Part shown: one piece after another, positions 1 through 14,159 of the stretch
Position numbering within the stretch: the first letter of the stretch is position 1
Layout of the letters: the number at the start of each line of letters is the position of its first letter
Assembly: GCA_016584305.1 (NCBI GenBank)
Contig: JACEEZ010023452.1
Span: forward strand, 400,001-464,000
Source of the DNA: Chionoecetes opilio
Taxonomy: Eukaryota > Arthropoda > Malacostraca > Decapoda > Majidae
Direction of reading: 5' to 3'
Length of the DNA stretch: 64,000 nucleotides
Program-made: the position numbers and the translations under genes
Notes under the pieces: model-generated
Told to the model about the DNA's origin: nothing
What the model saw: only the letters and a program-made list of their open reading frames with translations
Database searches by the model: none

Positions 1-1264
<1,264 letters not shown>

Positions 1265-1814
1265 CCCGTCCTCAATCATTAGACCCAAAAGAGTAAAAAA
1301 GTAGGAATAAAAAAACTTAGAGGTTAAATGAAAGTAGAGTCCTTTTCGCAATGAACTTGAGCTTCTGACTACCTGTGGACTGCGACATTCACCTGGTTTT
1401 TATGATCAAGCCGTAGCTAGCAACAGGTGACCGACGGTTGGGATTAGGGACGCCACCTACATATGTGTGTAGGGGGGGAGAGGTTGTTCCATAAATGATT
1501 GCTTAAGTAGGTCAGTTTCAATTACATCATAGATTCAGATTTATTTTCATAATTAATTAGGAATATTTTAGATTCTTATTCATTTTTTTTCTTTTTATTC
1601 ATGTGTATTAAGTTATTGTCATCAGGGACTACCTTTACAAATCCTAAAACCGAAAACTGATGGCTTTTTGCATTTCTATTGGCTTTTACTATCAATCTTT
1701 ATATAATTAGGTGGTCAATTTCTTACAATTATTGAATAGAGAAAAGTTTATAAAGACGAACAGATGTTTGGTTTAGGAATTAAACTCATTCATAGCATTT
1801 TTTTTATATTTTAG

Positions 1815-2112
1815 TGACATCATAAACTTTTCTATATTATTCCTTTGCGTCCTATATTGCTACTTTGACATCATAAACTTTCCTATATTACTACTTTCCG
1901 TCCTATATTACTACTTGACGTCCTATATTGCTACTTTGACATCATAAACTTTCCTACAATACTACTTGACGTCCTATATTACTACTTGACGTCCTATATT
2001 GCTACTTTGACATCATAAACTTTCCTATAATACTACTCTCCGTCCTATATTGCTACTTTGACATCATAAACTCTCCTACATTATTCCTTTGCGCCCTATA
2101 TTGCTACTTGAC
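1815..2112 (+). repeat. Minisatellite with GACATCATAAAC and GACGTCCTATATT units
   Basis: Two alternating motifs recur, TTGACATCATAAACTTTCCT and TTGACGTCCTATATTGCTAC, separated by short TACTACT spacers, about six rounds in all. The array stops about 50 bases before the splice acceptor of the cuticle exon at 2162, so it would lie in the first intron if a small upstream exon carries the start codon. Many units contain TGACGTC or TGACATCA, close to a CRE/AP-1 core; regulatory meaning is speculative. Confidence 0.75.
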
Positions 2113-2161
2113 GTCAACACCTAACCATTCCTTCCCACCTTTCTTCCTTCGCCTCCTGCAG

Positions 2162-2309
2162 TACCTCCTCCTCCTTGCCCTCGTGGTGGCCGCCGCCGTG
2201 CCCTCGACAGCCGCGCCGCGCCCTTCCTACGACGAAAGGAACTACAGACGCTCGCCAACTTCGAGTCCCTCAAGAACCACTTCAACGTCGGCAGGAATGG
2301 AGTGTACAA
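2162..2309 (+). CDS. Cuticle protein, signal-peptide exon (one-base frameshift)
   Basis: Internal exon of a secreted cuticle protein. A pyrimidine-rich tract ending in CAG precedes 2162, and the exon ends at 2309 before GTGAGT. The frame opens with YLLLLALVVAAAVPSTAAP, a typical signal-peptide core and cleavage region, then RPSYDER. The following residues, LQTLANFESLKNHFNVGRNG, appear only one frame over, so one base is missing near 2242-2247. The exon end joins in phase to 3784, giving VYNFVYHVGD across the junction. Arthropod cuticle genes commonly put only ATG plus one to a few codons in a tiny first exon; ATGAAA before GTAGAG at 1328 would be in phase but is unproven. The indel is either an assembly error or a real lesion. 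Splice sites are read by eye; no transcript is available. Confidence 0.72.
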
Positions 2310-2993
2310 GTGAGTCTTAAGTTATAGTGAGTATGCATTGTATTATAGTTAGTCACACTGTCACTATAATCTGAGGCAAGAAAGTGACGGTGGTGGAGAA
2401 GGGAGGAAATGGACCAGAAACAAAATAAACGAGGGACAATAGAAGGATCAGTAAGTCTCATAGTCTTAACAGTGATGGTGGTGATATAGTTAATTAGTTT
2501 GTTAGTTAGTTATAATTTAGTTAGTTATAATTATAGTTATGTTGGTATTGAGTGAGTTATAGTTTGTCACCAGTGCTTGTGGGCCCTTCAGACCCATGTA
2601 TTGATGTTTGTAGTAGTAGTATATATTAGACAACATGTGATTGCAAACTCCAATCGTGTTGTTGCTGTCGTTGGTCACTGGTCAAAGTGCCTCGGGGTAC
2701 ACCACGTTCCGACATGTGATTCCAACCCTTTGTGTTCCGTGTGATTCCAACACGCACACACTCACACACCCACACAAACGTCCATGAGTCTACTGAGTTT
2801 GTGGAATGCGTCAAGACGTTACCGCAGAGTTCTTCATGTAATCTAATACTCTTAAAGTGTTTTTAGCCCAAAATCCCCCTTCAAAATGATTCAATCGACA
2901 TGGGACCAAGCCGCTTACCACCTACGATTTATTTGCGATTTTTTGAGCCTACTCTCATCAAAATTGAATTTACAGTTTCGGCTACCCAAAACA

Positions 2994-3066
<73 letters not shown>

Positions 3067-3636
3067 ACGGCTACTCCTATAGTATATTAGATAGATGCCC
3101 GTATCTCGTTTTATGTTACTGGAGGAGGGGCATCTGTATTCTGTTACTACATAAATATGGGTTAGATATTATTTTTTTCATTTTGGTATTATATTGATAA
3201 GAGTTTTGTTTTTGTCGATGAATATTAGTTTTTTTATAGATTCCGTGACTAAGGGAGATTAGATAGACGAGAACGTGTACTTACTGGTACTACATAATAT
3301 ATTTATTCATTCACTCATGTATTTATTGATTTACTTTTTATTCATCCAATAGTTGTTTGCTTTATTGATTTGTTTGCTCATGAGGCTGAACCAATGTCAA
3401 CAATATTATCATATTTTGTTATGATTTAGTAAATATTCAGGTCATACTACTAGTAGTAGTAGTAGTAGTAGTAGTGGTAGTAGTAGTAGTAGTAGTAGTG
3501 GTAGTTGTTGTTGTTGTTGTATTAGTAGTAGTAGCTGTAGTAGTGGTAGAAGTAGTACTAGAGTAGAAGTAGTAGTAAGTAGTAGTAGTTGCTGTTGTTG
3601 TTGTATTAGTAGTAGCTGTAGTAGCGGTAGTAGTAA

Positions 3637-3672
<36 letters not shown>

Positions 3673-3783
3673 CAGCAGCAGCAATAAGTTGACTCATGTT
3701 AGATCTAGGCATCATTCACCTCCCCCCTTTCTCCCCCCCCCCCCCCCCACACACGCCCCCCTAACCCCCCCTCCTCGGCACAG
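2310..3783 (+). other. Intron of the cuticle gene with CA and AGT microsatellites
   Basis: It begins GTGAGT and ends in a C-rich tract (a run of about 15 C near 3735-3749) followed by CAG at 3781-3783. Inside are (CA)n at 2994-3068 and an imperfect (AGT)n array with TGT interruptions at 3446-3682. The reading frames across the AGT array (poly-T, poly-L) are repeat artefacts. Confidence 0.7.
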
Positions 3784-4261
3784 CTTCGTATACCACGTGG
3801 GCGACAGTGAACGCGCGGAGGAGAGGAACGAGGACGGGGAGGTGAGCGGCCACTACGCCTTCGTGGCTCCCGAGGGCGACGAGTACGAGTTTAAGTATAA
3901 CGCCGACGAGGACGGCTACCGCGTGGAGAGCGACGCCCTGCCCGCCGCTCCCGAGGACACCGAGGACGTGAAGAAGGCCAAGGAGGAGTTCTTCGATGCC
4001 TACCAGCGAGCTCTCGAGTTGGCCGAAGAGGACGACTACGAGTACTCCGCAGAGGACTCGGACTCGGAGTCCAGTGAGGAGTCCAGTGAGGAGTCCAGTG
4101 AGGAGTCCAGTGAGGAGTCCAGCGAAGAGTCCAGCGAGGAGAGCTCAGAGGAGGATTCTGAAGAAGAGGAGGAAGAGGAAGAGGAGGAGGAGGAAGAAAA
4201 GGGAAATATTGGTGCTTATAATTACTTTAACGGGGTTTCCAATTTCGGTTTCCGTTCTTAA
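3784..4261 (+). CDS. RR-1 chitin-binding cuticle protein with acidic Ser/Glu tail, last exon
   Basis: Structural protein of the exoskeleton, secreted by the epidermis and predicted to bind chitin through a Rebers-Riddiford (Chitin_bind_4) domain. After CAG at 3781-3783 the exon reads FVYHVGDSERAEERNEDGE, then fits the extended RR consensus exactly: G-x8-G-x6-Y-x-A-x-E-x-G-Y-x7-P-x2-P (GHY..EGDEYEFKYNADEDGY..P..P). The sub-motif is RR-1 type, associated with softer cuticle. A charged linker (about 4000-4050) leads to a tail of about seven SSEE/ESSE repeats coded by a 12-bp unit, then about 15 Glu, and ends in KGNIGAYNYFNGVSNFGFRS and TAA at 4259-4261. Crustacean calcification-associated cuticle peptides such as CAP-1 of crayfish combine an RR domain with an acidic Ser-rich tail, so a mineral-binding role is a reasonable inference. 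It is the best-supported host gene in the window. Confidence 0.9.
4070..4198 (+). repeat. In-frame 12-bp coding repeat (GAGTCCAGTGAG) and poly-Glu run
   Basis: Six to seven tandem units of GAGTCCAGTGAG, with AGC/GAA synonymous variants at the 3' side, encode the SSEE repeat and pass into a (GAG/GAA) run coding poly-Glu. The repeat stays in frame because the unit is 12 bp. Tail length is likely polymorphic between alleles. Confidence 0.85.
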
Positions 4262-6597
<2,336 letters not shown>

Positions 6598-7276
6598 GTC
6601 CCTGTTCCACACCTGTTCCATACACCTGTCCACACCTGTTCCATTCACCTGTCCACACCTGTTCCATACACCTGTCCACACCTGTTCCATACACCTGTCC
6701 ACACCTGTTCCATTCACCTGTCTACACCTGTTCCATTCACCTGTTCCATACACCTGTCCACACCTGTTCCATTCACCTGTCCGCATCTGTTCCATTCACC
6801 TGTCCACACCTGTTCCATACACCTGTCCACACCTGTTCCATACACCTGTCCACACCTGTTCCATTCACCTGTCCGCACCTCCATACCTGTCCACGTCCAT
6901 CACTGTCCACACCTGTTCCATACACCTGTCCACACCTGTTCCATACACCTGTCCACACCTGTTCCATACACCTGTCCACACCTGTTCCATACACCTGTCC
7001 ACATCTGTTCCATACACCTGTCCACACCTGTTCCATACACCTGTCCACACCTGTTACATTCACCTGTTCACACCTGTTCCATACACCTGTCCACACCTGT
7101 TACATTCACCTGTTCACACCTGTTCCATACACCTGTCCACACCTTTTCCATACACCTGTCCACACCTGTTCCATTACACCTGTCCACACCTGTTCCATAC
7201 ACCTGTCCACACCTGTTCCATACACCTGTCCACACCTGTTCCATTCACCTGTCTACACCTGTCCACACCTGTTCCA
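6598..7276 (+). repeat. 23-bp minisatellite, about 29 copies
   Basis: The unit CACCTGTTCCATACACCTGT + CCA is tandemly repeated with ATACA/ATTCA variants and a few truncated or shortened units. Each unit holds two CACCTG E-box motifs. Two overlapping long reading frames on the plus strand (HTCSIHLSTPVP and similar) and several on the minus strand come only from the repeat and are not taken as genes. Confidence 0.95.
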
Positions 7277-8232
7277 AAGAAATAAGACAGATGGTCCACG
7301 TGTCGTTCGTTTCGAGTGTGATCTAAATATCCATTCCCGGACTAAACATAAACAGTCTTACCAGTAATTTGATATGTGAAGTTTGGCTGCAGCCTGCTTG
7401 GGCGTGTAATTCATGTGTGTGTGTCAGTGGCCCAGAGCCTTTTCTTCTTCTTCTTGTGACCTCTACCGCTCATTATCGCTTCGTAAGTTGGACACCATGG
7501 TTGGTTACCCAGCAAAGCCACCATTAAGTGTGAGTCATAAGGATCTCAAATGTGTGTTAGTCTATGACATAAGCTGTTGACATGTTCTATACTCATGTTT
7601 GAAGTAAGTGGGGCTGCACCCAAACCTTGACATGCTAAGTTTTTCACTCACACAAACACTGATACAATTGCGTGCCAGGAGACAGTATGGCAGAGGGCAC
7701 AGGGAAGGCGCTCCCACTCAATTAGGTCTGCGTGTCCTTCATTTAGTCCCGTGGGAGCAGTTTCCATATGTGGAAGAAAAGTGATTTAATCCAAAGTAGA
7801 GGCAAAAAACGAGGTTCACGTGTCCCAATATACTTAATTACCTGCATATAAGCTTATCTGGAGTTGTGTGTGTGTGTGTGTGCTGTGTGTGTAATGTAAT
7901 TATATCCAAAAAGTCCCTCAGCCCCGACGCCATGAGTGCGACGCCACGCCCCGCTGCCTCGGCGGGCACCAGCGGGGGGCGTCACCGTGACAGGAATGAG
8001 TGTCAGTCAGGTCTTGCAGAACGACGTAGGCAGTGAGGCAGAACTATTACTCCATTACAGAAGTGATCTGAGTGAAAAACTAATCAATAAGACGGTTCAA
8101 AGGTTATCACACAATCATGTCTGCTTTGGGAAAAAATACTGATGAAGCGTAAATGATTTTGTGGTTGGGTTTTTCAACACTGCGGCAATAGTTAGATGAT
8201 GATAGAGAGGCAGCTGTCTTGGTCATTGGTAG
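7277..8232. other. No gene recognised
   Basis: A (TG)n tract lies at 7865-7891. A short reading frame at 7936-8142 starts in a GC-rich patch and has no recognisable domain or splice context. Otherwise the stretch looks like ordinary intergenic DNA. Confidence 0.4.
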
Positions 8233-8440
8233 CTATAGTCTATTCACTTAAGCTGGATTCTTGGGAGCTGCTCGATGCCTACCCGAGTATGTAAGGACGT
8301 CGCTGATTGGCTGATGCACGCGGGCTGGGTGGTGATGGTGGTGGTATTTTGGTAGCCTCAGCCAATCAGCGACGTCCTTACATACTCAGGTAGGCATCGA
8401 GCAGCTCCCAAGAATCCAGCTTAAGTGAATAGACTATAGT
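8233..8440. mobile_element. Foldback MITE with near-perfect long terminal inverted repeats, copy 1
   Basis: Left arm CTATAGTCTATTCACTTAAG... is repeated in inverse orientation at the right end (...CTTAAGTGAATAGACTATAG). Arms of about 80 bases differ at only one or two positions and flank a short loop of CACCACCATC type. A second copy lies at 32542-32750 with its loop in the opposite orientation. No protein is encoded. A transcript would form a long hairpin. Confidence 0.88.
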
Positions 8441-8960
8441 ACCCGTGGAAGGTAAGTCAGTACAAATGTTTCAACGTTGCTCAAGAACACAAAAAATGGC
8501 ATAATTCATTATATCAATACTATTAGTGTTGGTCAGGTGGAAATCAACGACCCATCCTTCCCTCCCAACATTTATTTATCCTCCTTCATCCTGCATATCA
8601 TCCTGTCCTTCATCTGTCCTCGCCCTCCTTTGCTCGTGTGCAAGGCATGACCTTATAAGTTGTGTTGCTGGTAACAACAAATAAAGGAAATTAGATTATA
8701 TCGGCGATGGTGTCTCGTCGGCTTTCTCTCCTTCGTTTCAGCGGTCAGGCGAACAATCGTCACTCCCTCTCAGGTCAGCGCAGGTAAACCAGATCTTTCA
8801 TGGAGTCATCAGTCTCGGGGCGTGACCTTCCCTCCCCTACCCACCCGGGCAAAAACCCAGCAGGCAAGGGACATAAGTTCACCGTGACCTGGTTTGCACC
8901 ACAGGATGACTGACCCCTGACCCACAGTGGTCGTGAAATGCAACCAACAACTGAATGTCA

Positions 8961-8993
<33 letters not shown>

Positions 8994-9942
8994 TTCTCCA
9001 CATCTCAGTAAATGGGTTACCTCGCGGGGGTCGTGACCTTAAGTCGTGGGCGGGGCAGGCGGTAGGCAGGCAGGCAGGTGGTGGCTGTCAAGTGGTGCTC
9101 AGCATAATTACCGTAGTGGAGTACTTTGGGGTTGCCACGGCGGGTTTCCTCACCGTTGGGCAACCTGTGTTCTGGATGGAGTAGTAGTTTTCACTTTTTT
9201 CTTAATTTTGAGATGTGCTGGAGAGATTAGCGTGTGTTACGTCCTACGAATATCGGTGACAAGATATAATAACGTTATGACGTAAGTGGCATTACGTCAT
9301 CAATTCCTTTTTGATGTTTACAGTTTACCAAGGACAACCAGGTTGAAAACCCCGAAGAAAAATGCGTTGCAGTATTGTTATCGATGAAAAAAGTGTATAT
9401 ATTTATGAAAAATGTAGGAAGTATTTGGTAAAAAAGAAGTTGAGAATATGGTAAGAATTGGTAGTTACAGGTGCGCGCGCAGACTAAGGGTGGCACGAGG
9501 CCCTCCCCCACCAGCCCTGGGCCCTCCGATGGGCGGCCTGGGGAGGGAGGGAGGGGGAGTAGCGGAATTAGCGGAAAGCCGGGATCGGGAAGGAAGGAAG
9601 GTCCCCACAATCAGAGACAGGGGTATGTTGTGTCATCGTGTGATAGACGTGGGTGTCATCCCTCACCACCAGGAGCAAATATGACCTCCGCCGTGATTAT
9701 TGCGTGCCCCGTGTCTAAATTAGGTAATTATACTTGGTACTTAAGTGTGCCGGATGGTGATTAATTTTCTCATTTGGACTCCCACGGCCAATGCAATGTG
9801 ATCATGTGACTGGTGCAGACTTTTGTTGCATGTAGCATTTTCAAACTGTAATTGGAGAACTAGTCCCTCAGCAGCAGGTGATGTGTTGATGAATAAGCAG
9901 GATGCACCATTGTGACGTGCAGCAGGCGTTAAGGTCAATAGC
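8441..9942. other. No gene recognised
   Basis: It contains (TG)n at 8963-8991 and a GC-rich patch at 9470-9620. Reading frames on both strands across 8927-9764 overlap one another and have no recognisable domain or splice context, so none is called. Confidence 0.4.
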
Positions 9943-9943
9943 A

Positions 9944-10010
9944 AGAACTACTACGTGTAGGTCTCACGGCCTCTTGTAGCTTCCTTATTTTCTTATGTTC
10001 TTATATAACC
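9944..10010 (+). mobile_element. CR1/L2-like LINE 3'-tail fragment
   Basis: Short fragment containing GTAGGTCTCACGGCCTCTTG followed by TAGCTTCCTTATTTTC. The same tail follows the coding end of the LINE fragments at 24981-25240 and 25241-25615 and recurs at 11297, 14160 and 40597. Confidence 0.7.
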
Positions 10011-10042
10011 ACTTACACCATATTGATTAATTTAGTAGGTAT

Positions 10043-10268
10043 CAGTGGTGTAGCTACGGGGGGGGGGGGGTACGGGTCCCCCCATGAAAATCCGGTGCCC
10101 CCTCACTGGCCATGGCTGGGGTATTCTGTATAATGCAGTAGCTAATACCCACCACTGATCTGATCTTAGAATAGGCCCTTATACCCTTCTATGTGACATC
10201 ATAATGGCCCCGCTTGCCTAGTGCCCCCCAGGTGCCCCCCCATTGATAGACACTTAGCCACGCCACTG
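10043..10268. mobile_element. hAT-like MITE (CAGTGGTGTAGCTA ends)
   Basis: Left end CAGTGGTGTAGCTACGGGG and right end TAGCCACGCCACTG are imperfect inverted repeats of the CAGTGGCG type common in hAT elements. The interior contains repeated GTGCCCCC blocks and no coding sequence. A diverged relative lies at 11059-11289. No clear target duplication is visible. Confidence 0.55.
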
Positions 10269-10749
10269 CTAACAAAGCAATCCAGTTCTTTAACAACCCA
10301 CAAACTACGTAGCAAAAAAAAAAAAAATGATATCCTACCCACAATCCTCTGCGACGTTATTAACGAGTTCGAAGCACTTAACGAACCCTATCAATAATAA
10401 ACTTTAAAAACATACTACAAACTATACCAACACTATTACTAACTCACGTTTGCTACCATTTAAGACTTAGATAACGTTACAGGTCAAGAATTATTGGTCA
10501 AAGGTCAACAGGTAAGAAGATGGGAAGGAAATAAGGGAAAGGTTTTAGTGTTTCGAAGCAGTGTTGAGTTCCTTGAGTAATCCGGTACAAGCGACAGTCG
10601 AGAGCTAGCCGGCAAGGAGGTAGGACGCGTGTGCAGGCAGCTGGGAAGACGATTTTTGGCCAAACAACGCTTTATTTTGTTGCTTTTCTTCATATCTCTG
10701 CAGCGTAAGGTAGTAGAGAGAGAGAGAGAATGAGAGAGGAATGAGTGGG

Positions 10750-10937
10750 CAGTGGCGGATCCAGGGGTGGCCCGACCACCCCTGAACTCTCATTTGCCAC
10801 CCAAGGTTTAAGTCAGAGGTCTAATGAAAATCCAACCATTTTTTTGAGGGCTTTGCCATGACCACCCCACAGGGCCCACACTATATCTGTGTCCAGCATT
10901 GGTCACCTCTTGTCATGATTTCCTGGCGACGCCACTG
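10750..10937. mobile_element. hAT-like MITE with TGAGTGGG flanks
   Basis: Ends CAGTGGCGGATCCAGG and CCTGGCGACGCCACTG are inverted repeats. TGAGTGGG occurs at 10742-10749 and again at 10936-10943, overlapping the last two bases of the right terminus. An 8-bp duplication is the hAT norm, so this supports the class, with the exact right boundary uncertain by two bases. Confidence 0.65.
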
Positions 10938-11058
10938 AGTGGGAGAGGGAGGCAGGGAATGAGAGCTTGCGTGTGATTTGAGGTTATTTAGTCCTACCTG
11001 CAAAGTAATGGCTGTTTCTCGGTTTTCTTTCTACCTTATCATTTTATAACGTCAGATC

Positions 11059-11289
11059 GGCCAGTTTCGAGCTACGGGGGGTCGCGTGCCCTCCCATGAG
11101 AATCCAGAGCCCTCCAGGTGCTCCCCCACTGGCCATAGCTGCCGTAATCTGCTTGGACCTGTGACAGACGTATAGAAAAATATAGGGGCATATGCCCCTA
11201 TATTTTTCTGTGTGGCATCAAAATGCCCCTGGTTTGTAAATGGCACCTTCGCTTGCCATAGTGCTCTCCGATAGATACCTGCCACTGAT
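11059..11289. mobile_element. Diverged hAT-like MITE containing a 36-bp perfect palindrome
   Basis: The block shares GAGCTACGGGG, CCCATGAGAATCC and ACTGGCCATAGCTG with the MITE at 10043-10268 and ends near TGCCACTGATGG. Inside, 11174-11209 is a perfect palindrome centred on GGGGCATATGCCCC with ATATTTTTCT arms. Confidence 0.5.
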
Positions 11290-11296
11290 GGATGCC

Positions 11297-11368
11297 TGTA
11301 TAGGAACTACCATTTGTAGGTCTATCGGCCTCGTGTAACTTCCTTGTGGTTTATGTTCTTATCTACCA
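11297..11368 (+). mobile_element. CR1/L2-like LINE 3'-tail fragment (diverged)
   Basis: It contains GGAACTACCATTTGTAGGTC and CGGCCTCGTGTAACTTCC, a diverged version of the tail at 9944. Confidence 0.55.
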
Positions 11369-11377
11369 CCTCTTGAC

Positions 11378-11750
11378 TCCAGGATTATAATGCTTGTTGT
11401 GTTGCAGATTGATGGGCTGCCGCTACTACATGCCACCACCCTATGAAGACCGTTGACATCCCGCAACACTGCTACCATCAGAGGAATTGGGAAACAACTG
11501 TCATCACACTAACGACAGGTATCACCATATCACACACATCCACCCTCCTTCTTCACACTTGTCGCCACTCTTCAGTTATCTATATTCCACACATAACACG
11601 ATAAATACACGATAACACGACACAACATCCACGACTCGCATCACAACAACTTGAGTAGGCCTACATATTTCACAAGTCATTACCACCTCAGATGCAGCCT
11701 AACTTCCTCCTTCCTCCACAAATACGTTATGACCACTAACACTGTCATTA
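11378..11750 (+). other. Segment A: possible terminal exon and 3' sequence, paralog of 14385-14426 plus 17350-17700
   Basis: The segment starts TCCAGGATTATAATGCTTG, has a splice-acceptor-like TGTTGTGTTGCAG ending at 11407, and then reads LMGCRYYMPPPYEDR and TGA (11409-11456). Its left 30 bases match 14385-14420 and its right 340 bases match 17350-17700, so the two flanks of the R2-like element together correspond to this block. It may be the last exon of an unrecognised host gene; there is no domain and no upstream exon I can identify. Confidence 0.35.
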
Positions 11751-11768
11751 TTTACCCTTGTATAGTCT

Positions 11769-12620
11769 TTGGTACAGAATGAGGACCACCTACACCCACA
11801 TCTCTATTTTAGGGGGTGGGAGAAGGGAATGCCAGGGCAGTTCTCCACAATCAGAGGTAGAGAAAGCTTGTCATGTAGCCCTGAAGCGATTACTTTGATC
11901 TGCTGGGCTGAAAAAAAAATCGTAGCTGTTTTCTTTCACCGACACATTGGTTTTTACTGGGTTCAGGTGTGTAAGTTTGATAATTATCGTACCCGAGTTT
12001 ACCTATTAGTTATTTATTACCTACTATTTTTCAAACTCCCATTGGTTTGTGATTGTGGTTCAGACTTATATATTATCCTTTAAGCACTACTAAGTCAGTC
12101 CCTGAGTTGTGGGTGGCACCGTGGTCTATTGTGTTAACTAGCTGGGTCATCATGCAGGTTTGAGTGATTACTGATCTCCACTTGTTAATCTGTGCTCCTG
12201 CGGGGGTCCTATTATGTGTTATGTGGTCTGTGTACTAGAGGGAATGCAGAGTATATACTGACTAGAATATAGTTCTAGATATACAGGCATTATTTATGTC
12301 TTTTTCCATAAGGCAGTAAATAGCATACAGTTTTTGTTAGGTGTGGCTACAGCAAAATATACTATCATGAAAACGCTATTCACATACTGACACCTTTATT
12401 TCAATACAATATACAAGTATACACAAAATCATAATTCTCTGTCTCCGACAATTCAAATCATTCTTAAAGATTGCGTTATATTCTGAATACATATTCAAGG
12501 CTTATAAGACAATTTATTTATGTTAGAATGAGATAACACCTTTTGCTAATCCCATCCCTTAGTCACACCACCCGAATTGGATGTGTGGTATAAAAACAAT
12601 GATAATTATACTGAATAATT
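11769..12620. other. No gene recognised
   Basis: The stretch is AT-rich and unique-looking. A reading frame at 11769-12083 has no recognisable feature and no splice context that would argue for it. Confidence 0.35.
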
Positions 12621-12623
12621 ATT

Positions 12624-14088
12624 AGTGGCGGCTCGTGGCATAGGGCTGCAGAGCTGCAGCACCCCCAGACACTCACTGCCAGGTGTATGATGTCTTTAGA
12701 GACACAGCAGAATTGATACACTACTAACAAATATATCATAATAAAAAGTAATATGTTATTCAATTATTTTCAATACGTTACTAAGAGAATTTTCATTAAA
12801 ACCAGACCAAAATTTAAGTTACTTTAAATTTTGCTGTACGATTCTGTCTGCGCCGCCGCCGCGCCACTTGTGAAAACATTGAGCTGCAGCCGAGGCAGCT
12901 AAAGGCGGCGTCACACTAGCACTTTTTCCGTCTGAACTTTCTAATAACTAACAATTTTCTGACTGCAAGCCGTCACACACACACAATCGTTCGCCTGCAC
13001 TACCAGTCAGCTGTTCCTTCTACTGTAAACAAACATGGCTCCGACGCCAGGGCAAGCCAATGCTGGTGTACACTTAATTATGTGTATTATTTATCAATAG
13101 TAGACCTAATATCGACCTAGATAAGACCTAGAATATCGAGGCCTTCTTGGTGTACTCTGATCTGTGGTCCCAGAGACAAGGGTGGCCACGCGTATGCATT
13201 CAACGAGAAATTCTTCTGAGCTACGTGTCCACAGCATTTAGTCTATAATCTTAAGTTGAAGTCTTGAAGAGTGAAAGAAAAATTTTGAGTGTGTCTTGAA
13301 AAAGAAACGCAACAAGCTTGACAGACGACCTACAAAGCGATAATAAGCAGAAAAGGTTACAAGAAGAACAACAACAACAATCGAGTCATGCGAGAGACTG
13401 TTGGCCGTTATATAGAACCGGCGTTTAAATGTATCTATATGTACAATAGTCACTTGAATATTTTTAATACTTTCAAATGTATTGAATTATAATTTGCAAA
13501 AAATTACTTATTTATATCGAATATCTTTAAAGTAATCACTATGGATTTTGATTTGACTGAAAGTCTTCTTCAACTTTCCATATGAAGACGATCATGATCG
13601 TCTGACTCAGACTGACTGATTCAGACAGAAAAACTACAGAACGAGAAAAAACCAACGGAAATCTTCTAACTAGACGGAAAAAGTGCTAGTGTGACGCCGC
13701 CTAAGTCTCGTCCCTCTCGTGTTTACAGTGCATATAGACGGTGTGGTTAAATCGTGCTTTCTTTAATTACCCTATGACGATGGAAAATCCAGTGAAGTAT
13801 TTTGCAAAACACCAACTTATCCCAGCTGACACTAAATTAAAAGACTGAAATCAAGCGGTACCGACTTTATTTTCAAGTAATACTGTAATTCTACCATCAC
13901 CACCTCAGCCATCCCTTCTACCACTAACACTACCACCCCCACCATCCCTTCTACCACCACCACTACTACCATGCCCTGAAATCCGTGAACATCAACTACA
14001 ACTCATACTTGATTTGGTAAAATTTGTGTATCTTACTGTTGTGTGAAGCTTGCAGTCCCTCCATTGTATTTTATCACGAGCGCCACTG
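12624..14088. mobile_element. hAT-like non-autonomous element (AGTGGCGGCTCGTG ends), interrupted
   Basis: Left end AGTGGCGGCTCGTGGC and right end ATCACGAGCGCCACTG are inverted repeats of a type frequent in animal hAT elements. ATTAT abuts both ends, so any target duplication is only partly visible. Internally there is a short frame beginning MENPVKYFAKHQLIPAD near 13772, closed after about 24 codons. The element is interrupted by a second transposon at 12904-13701. Confidence 0.55.
12904..13701. mobile_element. PIF/Harbinger-like non-autonomous element nested in the hAT-like element
   Basis: Terminal inverted repeats of about 29 bp start GGCGGCGTCACACTAGCACT at the left and end AGTGCTAGTGTGACGCCGCC at the right. 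TAA flanks both ends (counting one extra A at the left), consistent with the 3-bp TWA target of PIF/Harbinger elements. About 800 bp, no transposase reading frame. Confidence 0.62.
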
Positions 14089-14159
14089 ATTATACACATG
14101 GTTGTATTGATGTAATGACCAATTCGGGGGTTGTAGAGAGGCACACGCTGAGCAATGTC

